From contig NZ_FNQM01000001.1 in the NCBI RefSeq assembly GCF_900107585.1, positions 496,001-560,000 of the forward strand: a stretch of DNA of 64,000 nt, read 5' to 3'. The position numbers were made by a program, and so were the translations under genes. Numbering within the stretch: the stretch's first letter is position 1; every line of letters starts with the position of its first letter. The stretch is from Rubrimonas cliftonensis (GTDB lineage Bacteria; Pseudomonadota; Alphaproteobacteria; Rhodobacterales; Rhodobacteraceae). Shown piece after piece: positions 1 through 7,972 of this stretch. Below the pieces are notes generated by a model. The model ran no database searches and was not told the DNA's origin. It saw nothing but the letters and a program-made list of their open reading frames with translations.

Positions 1-1
1 C

Positions 2-193
2 GGCCTGGGCGACACGCGCGCGCCGATGCTGATCGCCATCGCCGGCTACTGGGTTGTGGGCTTCCCGGCGGCGTGGCTGCTCGCCTTTCCGGCCGGGCTG
101 GAGGGCGTGGGCGTCTGGCTGGGGCTGGCGCTCGGTCTCGCCACCGCCGCCGCCCTGCTCATCGCGCGCATGGCGCAGATGCTGCGGCGCTGA
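2..193 (+). CDS. C-terminal end of a MATE-family multidrug exporter (5' truncated by window)
   Basis: Only the last 63 codons lie in the window, read in frame from base 2 to the TGA at 191-193. The segment starts with GLGDTRAPM, a motif typical of the late cytoplasmic loop of NorM/MATE transporters, followed by two hydrophobic helices and a short basic tail ending in MLRR. MATE proteins export cationic compounds in exchange for Na+ or H+ across the inner membrane. Substrate cannot be judged from this fragment. It converges on bioY with only 36 bp between, filled largely by a hairpin. Confidence 0.75.
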   Translation, partial: GLGDTRAPMLIAIAGYWVVGFPAAWLLAFPAGLEGVGVWLGLALGLATAAALLIARMAQMLRR

Positions 194-194
194 A

Positions 195-217
195 GGCGGG
201 GCCGTGGTGGCCCCGCC
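195..217. terminator. Hairpin between the convergent MATE and bioY genes
   Basis: A perfect 9-bp inverted repeat, GGCGGGGCC and GGCCCCGCC, with a 5-nt GTGGT loop starts one base after the MATE stop codon. There is no T-tract on either side, so it may act as a bidirectional RNA 3' end stabiliser or weak terminator rather than a classic intrinsic terminator. Confidence 0.5.
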
Positions 218-229
218 CTCGACGGCGGA

Positions 230-814
<585 letters not shown>

Positions 815-922
815 CGCCGTTCGTCTCCCTCGGGAATTGCCGAGGCGAGCCTATGCGGCGGCGCGGCGACCCGCAAGCGACCCGAACGGGCGAGAACGCC
901 CGCGCGCTCGGGCGCGCAAGTC

Positions 923-1339
923 TCAGGCGCGGATGTAGCGCGTCGTCGCGGCGTAGTCCTTCTTCGGGCCCTTCACGCGCCAATGGGCGTGCCAGCTCTC
1001 CGCGGCGAAGCTGTAGCGCACGGCGTAATGGTCCTCGCCGCACAGGTGCTCGCTCTCGCATTCGGCACGGCCCCAGTCGAAGCGGTGGAACGGCGCGCCG
1101 TCCTCGAAGAACACCGCCACCTGCGTCGCCCCCTCGGGCTTCCACAGATAGACGCGCGCCGCCGTCATGCTCGCCTGCCCCAGCGTCAGACGGCCCTGCT
1201 CGGCGTAGCGCATGTCCTCGCCGACGCCCGTGATCCGGGCGAGCCCCTGGAACCGGCCCGAGGGGCCGCCAGCGTAGTCGGTGATCTCGCGCCGCGTCTG
1301 CCAGACGCCGCCGAACCGCGCTTGAGTTGTCAGCCCCAT
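923..1339 (-). CDS. DUF6314 family protein
   Basis: This 138-residue soluble protein matches the DUF6314 pattern seen in many Rhodobacterales. It has a central FFEDGAPFHRFDW segment, GEDHYAVRYSF, and a C-terminal WRVKGPKKDYAATTRYIR motif. The fold is predicted to be a small beta barrel, but no function is established and I do not propose one. It is divergent from purB, with 69 bp between the two start codons. The start is the only ATG giving the full family N-terminus, though its ribosome site is weak. Confidence 0.8.
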   Translation of the reverse strand: MGLTTQARFGGVWQTRREITDYAGGPSGRFQGLARITGVGEDMRYAEQGRLTLGQASMTAARVYLWKPEGATQVAVFFEDGAPFHRFDWGRAECESEHLCGEDHYAVRYSFAAESWHAHWRVKGPKKDYAATTRYIRA

Positions 1340-1408
1340 GGCCGGGTGCTACCCCGCCGCCGTCGCCGCCGCAACGGCGCGGCGCGTGTGCGAGAAAGGC
1401 CCCGCCCC

Positions 1409-2713
1409 ATGGTCCCCCGCTATTCCCGCCCCGAGATGGTCGCGATCTGGTCGCCCGAGACCAAGTTCCGCATCTGGTTCGAGATCGAGGCGCACGCCTG
1501 CGACGCCCAGGCCGCGCTCGGCGTCATCCCGCAGGAGGCCGCCGAGGCGGTGTGGACGGCGAAGGACGTCGCATTCGACGTCGCCCGCATCGACGCCATC
1601 GAGGCGGAGGTGAAGCACGACGTGATCGCCTTCCTGACCCATCTCGCCGAGCATGTCGGGCCCATGGCGCGCTACGTCCATCAGGGGCTGACCTCGTCGG
1701 ACGTGCTCGACACCTGCCTGAACGTCCAGCTCACCCGCGCCGCCGACATCCTGCTCGCCGATCTGGACGCGCTGCTCGCGGCCCTCAAGGCCCGCGCGCT
1801 GGAGCACAGGAACACCGTCTGCATCGGGCGCAGCCACGGCATCCACGCGGAACCCACCACCTTCGGGCTGAAGATGGCGCAGGCCTACGCGGAGTTCGCC
1901 CGCGCCCGCGCCCGGCTGGTCGCGGCCCGCGCGGAAGTGGCGACCTGCGCCATTTCCGGCGCCGTCGGCACCTTCGCCAGCATCGACCCCGCAGTGGAGG
2001 CCCATGTCGCTGCGCGACTCGGCCTCGCGATCGAGCCGATCTCCACCCAGGTGATCCCGCGCGACCGCCACGCCGCCTTCTTCGCCTGCCTCGCGGTGAT
2101 CGCAAGTTCGGTGGAGCGGCTGGCGACCGAGGTCCGCCACCTCCAGCGCACCGAGGTTCTGGAGGCGGAGGAATACTTCTCGCCGGGCCAGAAGGGCTCC
2201 TCCGCGATGCCGCACAAGCGCAACCCGGTGCTGACGGAGAACCTCACCGGGCTGGCGCGGCTCGTGCGCGGCTACGCCATGCCGGCGATGGAGAACGTCG
2301 CGCTCTGGCACGAGCGCGACATCAGCCATTCCTCGGTTGAGCGCGCCATCGGCCCCGACGCCACCATCACGCTCGATTTCGCGCTGGCGCGGCTGACCGG
2401 CGTGATCGCGAAGCTCGTCGTCTATCCCGAGGCCATGGAGAGGAATCTCAACAAGTTCCGCGGTCTTGTTCACTCGCAGGGCGTGCTGCTGGCGCTGACC
2501 CAGGCGGGGCTGAGCCGGGAGGACAGCTATCGCCTCGTCCAGCGCAACGCCATGAAGGTGTGGGAGCAGGGTGCCGACTTCCTCACCGAACTGAAGGCCG
2601 ACGCCGAGATCACGGCCGCGCTCGACGGCGCGACGCTGGACGCGATCTTCGACCTCGCCCGCCACACCCGGCAGGTGGACGCGATCTTCGCGCGGGTGTT
2701 CGGCGAGGCCTGA
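1409..2713 (+). CDS. purB: Adenylosuccinate lyase
   Basis: The 434-residue cytosolic enzyme splits SAICAR to AICAR and adenylosuccinate to AMP in purine synthesis. It begins with [15 protein letters not shown], a typical alphaproteobacterial PurB start, and carries the fumarase/aspartase superfamily signature [14 protein letters not shown], whose flexible loop holds the catalytic serine. It also has the TSSDVLDT and [10 protein letters not shown] substrate-binding motifs. The reading frame is open further upstream, but this ATG (with GAAAGG about 9 nt before it) gives the family N-terminus. It runs alone. Confidence 0.97.
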   Translation: MVPRYSRPEMVAIWSPETKFRIWFEIEAHACDAQAALGVIPQEAAEAVWTAKDVAFDVARIDAIEAEVKHDVIAFLTHLAEHVGPMARYVHQGLTSSDVLDTCLNVQLTRAADILLADLDALLAALKARALEHRNTVCIGRSHGIHAEPTTFGLKMAQAYAEFARARARLVAARAEVATCAISGAVGTFASIDPAVEAHVAARLGLAIEPISTQVIPRDRHAAFFACLAVIASSVERLATEVRHLQRTEVLEAEEYFSPGQKGSSAMPHKRNPVLTENLTGLARLVRGYAMPAMENVALWHERDISHSSVERAIGPDATITLDFALARLTGVIAKLVVYPEAMERNLNKFRGLVHSQGVLLALTQAGLSREDSYRLVQRNAMKVWEQGADFLTELKADAEITAALDGATLDAIFDLARHTRQVDAIFARVFGEA

Positions 2714-2734
2714 GCCCCGCCGGCACGCGTCGGC

Positions 2735-2947
2735 TCAGGCGGAGCGGGTTCCCGCGCCGCGCGGACGCCCGACGATGGAGCGCGCCACCAGCCAGCTGAC
2801 CGGCGCCGCCGCGACGGCGCCGAGAAGCGCCGCGACGATCATGGCCGGACCGTTGTAGAGCTGCTCGACGAACAGCGTGACCGTGAAGAAGACCCCCATC
2901 ATCACGGGCGCGACGATGCCGTAGAGCACGGCGGCGATCTTGAACAT
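2735..2947 (-). CDS. Small inner-membrane protein, unknown function
   Basis: A 70-residue protein made of two hydrophobic helices (about residues 4-28 and 35-55) joined by a short QLYNGP turn, ending in a basic tail. The frame extends four codons further to another ATG. However, GGAGG lies 5 nt before the ATG at 2947, so I place the start there. I do not recognise a characterised family. It is divergent from the peroxidase-like gene, and the shared upstream region holds a striking FNR-like hairpin (2997-3030), which hints at redox or oxygen control of one or both. Confidence 0.7.
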   Translation of the reverse strand: MFKIAAVLYGIVAPVMMGVFFTVTLFVEQLYNGPAMIVAALLGAVAAAPVSWLVARSIVGRPRGAGTRSA

Positions 2948-2996
2948 GACATCCTCCATTGATCGAGCGACGCCGCACCGATAGCGCGGCCCGGCA

Positions 2997-3030
2997 GGCG
3001 GGCGCCTTGATCCAGAGCAAGGCGCCCGCC
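2997..3030. promoter_or_regulatory. 13-bp-stem inverted repeat with an FNR-like box in its centre
   Basis: The arms GGCGGGCGCCTTG and CAAGGCGCCCGCC are perfectly complementary around an 8-nt centre. The middle reads TTGATCCAGAGCAA, one base off the FNR/FnrL consensus TTGAT-N4-ATCAA. It sits between the divergent small membrane gene and the peroxidase-like gene, 50 bp and 104 bp from their starts. It could be a regulator operator, an RNA hairpin, or both. There is no T-tract, so an intrinsic terminator is unlikely. Confidence 0.45.
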
Positions 3031-3133
3031 CGGCCTTGCCGCCGCGCCGCGCGCGACCATTTGTTCGCCGGCGCGACGCGCATGACGTGCGCGAGTCCGA
3101 CGAGCGCGCATGACGCGCGCAGGGAGATGAACG

Positions 3134-3706
3134 ATGTTTCGACGCGCCTTCCTCATGGCCGCAGGCCTCGCCGCAGCCGCCGCGCTGTCAGCGCTCGCCT
3201 CGCCGCGGCCGGCGCGGGCCGCGGACGCCACGGCCCACGACTTCGCCTTCGCCAACATCGACGGCGGGCCACTGCGGCTGGCGGATTACCAGGGGCGGCC
3301 GATCCTCGTCGTGAACACGGCCTCATTCTGCGCCTTCACGCCGCAGTATGAGGGTCTTCAGGCGCTGTGGGAGACCTATCGCGAGCGCGGCCTCGTCGTC
3401 GTCGGCGTGCCGTCTCAGGACTTCAATCAGGAATACGACGACGCCGGCGCGGTGAAGGATTTCTGCCAGGTCAACTACGGCATCGACTTCCCGATGGCCG
3501 ACATCACCAAGGTGAGGGGAACGGACCGCCATCCGTTCTTCGCCTGGGCCGCGCGCAGCTTCGGCGAGCGGAACGCGCCGCGCTGGAACTTCCACAAGTA
3601 CCTGATCAACGGCGAGGGCCGCGTCTCGGCCGCGTTCGGCTCCGGGGTCGGCCCCGCCTCGCCGGAGATCACCTCGGCCATCGAGGCGCTGCTTCCCGCC
3701 GGCTGA
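3134..3706 (+). CDS. Exported glutathione-peroxidase-like peroxidase
   Basis: The 190-residue product has a signal sequence (MFRRAFLMAAG to the ARAA cleavage region, about residue 29) and a glutathione peroxidase (thioredoxin-like) domain. NTASFCAFTPQYEGL carries the peroxidatic cysteine at position 66, and the WNFHKYLING motif supplies the Trp and Asn of the active-site tetrad. The usual P-C/S-N-Q-F segment that carries the catalytic Gln instead reads PSQDF, so this residue is shifted or replaced. The signal sequence suggests a periplasmic thiol peroxidase acting on lipid or organic hydroperoxides. The start has AGGGAGA 5 nt upstream. Confidence 0.85.
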   Translation: MFRRAFLMAAGLAAAAALSALASPRPARAADATAHDFAFANIDGGPLRLADYQGRPILVVNTASFCAFTPQYEGLQALWETYRERGLVVVGVPSQDFNQEYDDAGAVKDFCQVNYGIDFPMADITKVRGTDRHPFFAWAARSFGERNAPRWNFHKYLINGEGRVSAAFGSGVGPASPEITSAIEALLPAG

Positions 3707-3730
3707 GCCCGAGGCCGCCGAGCAGGGCGG

Positions 3731-4618
3731 TCACAGCGTCGCGGCGAGCCCCGCGGCGCCGAGGGCGGCGGCAAGCACGCCGACCAAGGCCTGCGCGAGC
3801 CCCGCCGCGCGAGCGAAGCCCGGCCCTGCGGCGAAGGCGGCGGCCTGCCGCGCGCCCGCCGCGGCCGCAGCGGCGCCGGACGTCACGACCGCCGTTCCGG
3901 CCGCCATCGCGAGCGTCGCGAGGACGCCCGCCACGGGGGCCCCGGCGCCCCAGGCCAGCGCCAGCGTCAGCATCGCGCCGCCGCAGGGCCGCGCGGCCGT
4001 GGCGAGGATCAGGCCCAGCGCCATGCGCCAGTCCGCGTCGCGCGCCAGCGCCGGGTCCGGCCCGTGATCGTGCCCGCAGCCCGCGCCGCAGCCATGCGAC
4101 GCCGCCGGCCGCAGCAGCGCGCGCCCGCCCCGCCAGAGCAGCCAGAGCCCGAGCAGCGCCAGCATGGCGTGGCCTGCCGGGGCGAAGGCCGCGTCGCTTC
4201 GGGTGATCGCCAGCGCCCTGGCGCCGCCGACCAGCCACAACCCGCCATAGACGACGAGCACCGCCGTCAGCCCCTGCGCCAGCGAGCCCAGCACGGCGAT
4301 CAGCGCCAGCCGCCCCGCTCCGGCGCGCGTTCCCGCCGCGGCGGCCGCCATCAGCGCCTTGCCGTGCCCCGGCCCCGCCGCATGGGCGAGACCATAGAGC
4401 GCCGCCGCCCCCATCAGCGTCGCCAGCGCGAAGGGCTCGCCGCCGCGCACGCCCGCCACGCCGCGCGCGAGCCAGTTCTGCAGCGCCCGCTGCACGGCGA
4501 CCGCCTCCTGCCCCAGCATCGCGAAACCGTCGAGCCGCCAGATCGCGAACGCCGCCGCGGCGACCGCGACGAGCGCCGCCAGAACGAGGCGCCTGCCCCC
4601 GACGGACCAGCTGCTCAT
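3731..4618 (-). CDS. zevB: NicO/RcnA-family metal permease, ZevB-like
   Basis: This membrane protein of about 295 residues has roughly six to seven hydrophobic segments and the NicO motif HAAGPGHGKAL (about residues 78-88), plus a His/Cys-rich cytoplasmic loop SHGCGAGCGHDHGPD. NicO proteins move Ni/Co or, as ZevB of Haemophilus, take part in zinc handling. The neighbour upstream is a DUF1007 protein, the ZevA partner, and znuA precedes that, so zinc is the likelier metal here. The frame is open upstream into zevA's end. I chose the ATG at 4618 because it starts just before the first membrane helix. Last gene of a likely znuA-zevA-zevB unit. Confidence 0.82.
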   Translation of the reverse strand: MSSWSVGGRRLVLAALVAVAAAAFAIWRLDGFAMLGQEAVAVQRALQNWLARGVAGVRGGEPFALATLMGAAALYGLAHAAGPGHGKALMAAAAAGTRAGAGRLALIAVLGSLAQGLTAVLVVYGGLWLVGGARALAITRSDAAFAPAGHAMLALLGLWLLWRGGRALLRPAASHGCGAGCGHDHGPDPALARDADWRMALGLILATAARPCGGAMLTLALAWGAGAPVAGVLATLAMAAGTAVVTSGAAAAAAGARQAAAFAAGPGFARAAGLAQALVGVLAAALGAAGLAATL

Positions 4619-4652
4619 GGCGAAAGGCTCACGGCCGGACTCCCGGCGCGGC

Positions 4653-5333
4653 TCACGGCGCGGCTCTGGGCGCACGCGCCCGGCATGTGAGCGCCGCGCT
4701 GTCGGCGAAGACGCGCCCGACCTGCGGCGTCTCGGGCGTCTCGTCCATGCCCAGCGCCATCAGGGCCGACTGGAGAGCGTCCGTCTCCTGATTCGGGGCG
4801 AAGGGGCGCAGCACGGCGCTGCAGTCCTCGGCGCCGGGGCCTTCGACGCGCGGCGCCTCCAGCATCGAATAGGCGACGAAGAAGGTCGGGTCGTAGACTT
4901 CCGCCAGCACCGCGCCGGCAGAAGGGTCCACCGGCGCCGCGAGCGGGCGGTCGAAGGCGATCCGCAGCCGCCCGTCCGCCACCTCGGCCGACACCGCTTC
5001 GGCCGGCGCGAGCGCGATCTCGGCCTCGTCGTAGCGAGCCGCGCCCGCGCCCCCGAAGTCGCGCGCCCAGTCGGGCTGGAGGGCGGCGAGGGCAGCCAGC
5101 GCCGCGGCGTCGGGCGCGGCCACCGGGTCCATCCCCATTTCAGCCAGCAGCAGCATCGAGTAGAACGCGTCGAAGGCCCATGTGACCCGAAGCGCCTCCA
5201 GCGCGCCGCCCTCGCCCAGCCGGAACACGATCTCGGCGTCGACGAAGACGTGCGGATGCGCCGCCGCCGGCCCCGCGACCGGCGAGAGCGCCGCAGAGGC
5301 GGCGAGCACGCGAAGAATCCCCTGCCTGATCAT
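4653..5333 (-). CDS. zevA: DUF1007 periplasmic protein, ZevA-like
   Basis: The 226-residue protein has a signal peptide (MIRQGILRVLAASAAL to the PAAA region, about residue 25). The family signature HPHVFVDAEIVF follows directly, where two histidines open the mature protein. DUF1007 proteins pair with NicO permeases; in Haemophilus the ZevA/ZevB pair is needed for growth under zinc limitation. It sits 34 bp before zevB and 38 bp after znuA on the same strand. The frame is open far upstream, antisense-like within znuA, so the start is set by the signal peptide ATG. Confidence 0.85.
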   Translation of the reverse strand: MIRQGILRVLAASAALSPVAGPAAAHPHVFVDAEIVFRLGEGGALEALRVTWAFDAFYSMLLLAEMGMDPVAAPDAAALAALAALQPDWARDFGGAGAARYDEAEIALAPAEAVSAEVADGRLRIAFDRPLAAPVDPSAGAVLAEVYDPTFFVAYSMLEAPRVEGPGAEDCSAVLRPFAPNQETDALQSALMALGMDETPETPQVGRVFADSAALTCRARAPRAAP

Positions 5334-5371
5334 GCGCGGACAGTCCCGCGCCGCGACGCGCCGCGCAAGGC

Positions 5372-6547
5372 TCACATGGCCGCGGACAGGCAGTCGACCA
5401 TCCCGGCGGCGAGCCTGCGGATCAGGGCCGGATACATCCCGGCGCCCGGCTCCAGCTGGGCGCCGATCGGGTCGAGAACGCCCGCGCGCGCGTCCGATCC
5501 CTCGATCACGGTCGCCACCAGCGCCGGCTCGAACTGGGGCTCGGAAAAGACGCAGACCGCGCCGCTCGTCCGCACCACCTCCCGCGCCTCGGCGACGCGG
5601 GCCGCGCCGGGGCTCGTCGCCTCGCTCACCGAGACGGCGCCGGCGGCGGGCATGTCGAAGCGGCTCTCGAAGTACTGATAGGCGTCGTGGAAAACGAGAT
5701 AGGATCGGCCGCGCACGGGCGCGAGCGTCTCCGCGACCTCCGCCGCGAGCGCGACGTATTCGGCGCGGGCCCCGGCGGCGTTGGCGTGATAGGCGGCGGC
5801 GTTGGCCGGGTCGGCCTCGGCGAGCGCCTCGGCCATCGCCTCTGCCCAGGCGGCGGCGTTCATCGGATCGAGCCACATGTGCGGATCGAAGCCCAAGGCC
5901 GCGTGGCCATGGTCGTCGTGATCGTCCTGCGCCGCGTGATCATGCGCGGCGTGGGCGACGTGAGCGCCGTGCTCCTCGTGCGCGGCGCGTCCGTCATGGC
6001 CCTCGCCGGCGTGGCCCACCTGGTTGGCGTCCGCGTGATCGTCGTCCGCGTGATCGGCGTGTTTCCCATGCTCGTCGTGGTCGCCATGCCCTGCGTCATG
6101 CGCGTGGTCGTCATGCGAGTGGTCGTCATGGGCGTGATCTTCATGGCCTTCGTCATCGTGCTCTTCGCCATGCGCGTGGGCCGGGAAGGCCGCGCCCGTG
6201 CGCACCGGCAGACGTGCGGCGCCCGGGACGTCGCTGAGGCGCAGCTGCGCGGCGTCGCCGCCGAGCGTCTCCACGGCGTCCTCCAGCCAGGGCGTCAGCG
6301 AGGGGCCGACCCAGATGACGAGCTGCGCCGACTGCAGCGCGCGCGCCTCGGAGGGCCGCATCGCGTAGCCGTGCGGCGAGGCGCCCGGCCGCATCAGCAG
6401 GCCTGGCGCGCCGACGCCCGCCATCACCCGCGCCGCCACCGCGTGCGCCGGGCCGATGTCCACCGCCACCCGCGGGGCCGCCGCCGCGCCGGCGCCCAGC
6501 GCCATCGACCCGCACAGCACCATCGCCGCCGCCATTCCCTTCGCCAT
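5372..6547 (-). CDS. znuA: High-affinity zinc ABC importer, periplasmic binding protein
   Basis: The 391-residue cluster A-I solute-binding protein has a signal peptide (about residues 1-24) and the ZnuA fold. SPHGYAMRPSEARAL supplies the first metal His. A loop at about residues 124-215 is packed with His and Asp (runs such as HDDHSHDDHAHD). Then come DPHMWLDP with the second His, FHDAYQYFE with the third, and a C-terminal Cys pair (VCVFSEPQ, MVDCLS). The loop is much longer than in E. coli ZnuA and probably captures or stores zinc. It is divergent from zur; two palindromes lie in the shared upstream region, so Zur repression is expected. Confidence 0.96.
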   Translation of the reverse strand: MAKGMAAAMVLCGSMALGAGAAAAPRVAVDIGPAHAVAARVMAGVGAPGLLMRPGASPHGYAMRPSEARALQSAQLVIWVGPSLTPWLEDAVETLGGDAAQLRLSDVPGAARLPVRTGAAFPAHAHGEEHDDEGHEDHAHDDHSHDDHAHDAGHGDHDEHGKHADHADDDHADANQVGHAGEGHDGRAAHEEHGAHVAHAAHDHAAQDDHDDHGHAALGFDPHMWLDPMNAAAWAEAMAEALAEADPANAAAYHANAAGARAEYVALAAEVAETLAPVRGRSYLVFHDAYQYFESRFDMPAAGAVSVSEATSPGAARVAEAREVVRTSGAVCVFSEPQFEPALVATVIEGSDARAGVLDPIGAQLEPGAGMYPALIRRLAAGMVDCLSAAM

Positions 6548-6599
6548 GTCCGCCGCTTCCTTTCAGTCAAGGCGCGCCTTGCGGGGCGCGCCGCGCTTC

Positions 6600-6617
6600 T
6601 GTAACGCTTGCGATACA
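6600..6617. promoter_or_regulatory. Imperfect palindrome in the znuA-zur intergenic region (possible Zur site)
   Basis: TGTAACGCTTGCGATACA is an inverted repeat with 7 of 8 arm positions matching, 52 bp before the znuA start. Its TGTAAC half resembles the neighbouring Zur-like box. It may be the operator for the znuA-zevAB direction. Confidence 0.4.
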
Positions 6618-6624
6618 CCTAGTA

Positions 6625-6641
6625 ATGTTATGCTGTAACGG
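6625..6641. promoter_or_regulatory. Zur-box-like operator upstream of zur
   Basis: ATGTTATGCTGTAACGG matches the alphaproteobacterial Zur box core (ATGTTATA-n-TATAACAT) at about 12 of 16 fixed positions, with GTTA...TAAC symmetry. It ends 9 bp before the zur start codon, where a bound repressor would block zur-znuCB transcription and probably znuA as well. Confidence 0.6.
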
Positions 6642-6650
6642 TCAAGGCGC

Positions 6651-7172
6651 ATGGCGAAGCGATCCGACACCGGGGAGGCCCCGCCGCTGGGCTTCGTCGA
6701 GCACGACCATGGCGCCTGCCGCGCGGCGGCGCTCGCCCATGCGCGCGCGGTCTGCGTCGAGCGCGGGCTGAAGCTGACCGAGACGCGGGCGGCGGTGCTC
6801 GACATCCTGCTCGAGTCGCACGCGGCGCTCGGCGCCTACGAGGTGCTCCGCCGGCTCGGGGCGGCGCGCGGCTCCGCGCCGCAGCCGCCGATCGCCTACC
6901 GCGCGCTCGACTTCCTCGTAGCGAACGGCCTCGCCCACCGCATCGAGCGCCTCAACGCCTATGTCGCCTGCGCAAGGCCCGGCGCCGACCACGCCGGCGC
7001 CTTCATGATCTGCAACGGCTGCGGCGCCGTGGCGGAGATACCCGGCGAAGCTGCGGCGAAGGGCCTGTCGCGGAGCGCGGACGCGCTCGGCTTCGACATC
7101 GCCCGCGCGGTCGTGGAGGCGGAGGGCTCCTGCCCCGCCTGCCGCGCGGCGTCGCCGGAGAGCGGGTCTTGA
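6651..7172 (+). CDS. zur: Zinc uptake regulator, Fur family
   Basis: The 173-residue protein has a Fur-type winged helix (LKLTETRAAVLDILLESHAALGAYEVL, then the PPIAYRALDFLVANGLAHRIE recognition and wing) and a C-terminal dimerisation domain. The domain carries two CxxC motifs (ICNGC and CPAC) that bind the structural zinc. The opening HDHGAC also matches Zur rather than Fur. With Zn bound it represses zinc uptake. It heads the zur-znuC-znuB run and overlaps znuC by four bases, so the regulator and two transporter subunits are co-transcribed, consistent with autoregulation through the box just upstream. Confidence 0.95.
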   Translation: MAKRSDTGEAPPLGFVEHDHGACRAAALAHARAVCVERGLKLTETRAAVLDILLESHAALGAYEVLRRLGAARGSAPQPPIAYRALDFLVANGLAHRIERLNAYVACARPGADHAGAFMICNGCGAVAEIPGEAAAKGLSRSADALGFDIARAVVEAEGSCPACRAASPESGS

Positions 7173-7972
7173 GCGGACGCGCCCTCATCACGGCGCGCGG
7201 CCTGGGCGTGCGTCACGGCGCGACCCAGGCCCTGCGCGACGTCGATTTCGAGGTGCGCGCCGGCGAGATCGTGACGCTCATCGGGCCCAACGGCTCGGGC
7301 AAGACGACGCTGCTGCGCGCGCTCATCGGCGCCGCGGCGCCGAGCGCGGGAACGGTGACGCGGGCGAAGGGGCTGCGCATCGGCTACGCGCCGCAGCGGC
7401 TGGCGCTGGACCGGACCATGCCGATGACGGTGGCGCGCTTCCTGGCGCTCGGCGGCGGCGGTCGGACGGAGCGCGCGGCGGCGCTGGAGGAGGTCGGCGC
7501 TCCGGACATCGCCGAGCGGCAGCTCGCGGCGCTTTCCGGCGGGCAGTTCCAGCGCGCGCTGCTCGCCCGCGCCCTGCTGCGCAAGCCCACGCTGCTGGCG
7601 CTGGACGAGCCGACGCAGGGGCTCGACCAGCCCGGCGTCGCCGCCTTCTATGCGCTGGTGGCGCGGGTGCGGCGGACGCTGGGCTGCGCGGTGCTGATGG
7701 TCAGCCACGACCTGCATGTGGTGATGCGCGAGAGCGACCGCGTCGTGTGCCTCAACGGCCATGTCTGCTGCGAAGGTGCGCCGACCATCGTCTCGGCCTC
7801 GCCGGCCTACCGCGCGCTCTTCGGGACGGAGCCGGAGGGCGCGCTCGCGCTCTACCGCCATGCGCATGACCACCGCCACGACGGCGCCGAGGCGCCCGGC
7901 TGCGGCCATGGCCATGGCGGGCCCGTCGCGCAGGCCGCGGCGCAGGCGGCGACCGCCGAGCGGGTGGACTGA
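7169..7972 (+). CDS. znuC: Zinc ABC importer, ATPase subunit
   Basis: The 267-residue ATPase starts with TTG in a TTGA overlap with the zur stop. It has Walker A GPNGSGKTT (about residues 38-46), the signature LSGGQFQRALLARALL, Walker B LLALDEPTQGLDQ and the switch His in MVSHDLHVVM. It powers zinc import through ZnuB. Unusually, the C-terminus carries a His-rich tail (YRHAHDHRHD and CGHGHGG, about residues 229-251) that most ATPases of this family lack and that could sense or buffer cytoplasmic zinc. Its stop overlaps the znuB start (TGATG). Confidence 0.95.
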   Translation: MSGRALITARGLGVRHGATQALRDVDFEVRAGEIVTLIGPNGSGKTTLLRALIGAAAPSAGTVTRAKGLRIGYAPQRLALDRTMPMTVARFLALGGGGRTERAAALEEVGAPDIAERQLAALSGGQFQRALLARALLRKPTLLALDEPTQGLDQPGVAAFYALVARVRRTLGCAVLMVSHDLHVVMRESDRVVCLNGHVCCEGAPTIVSASPAYRALFGTEPEGALALYRHAHDHRHDGAEAPGCGHGHGGPVAQAAAQAATAERVD

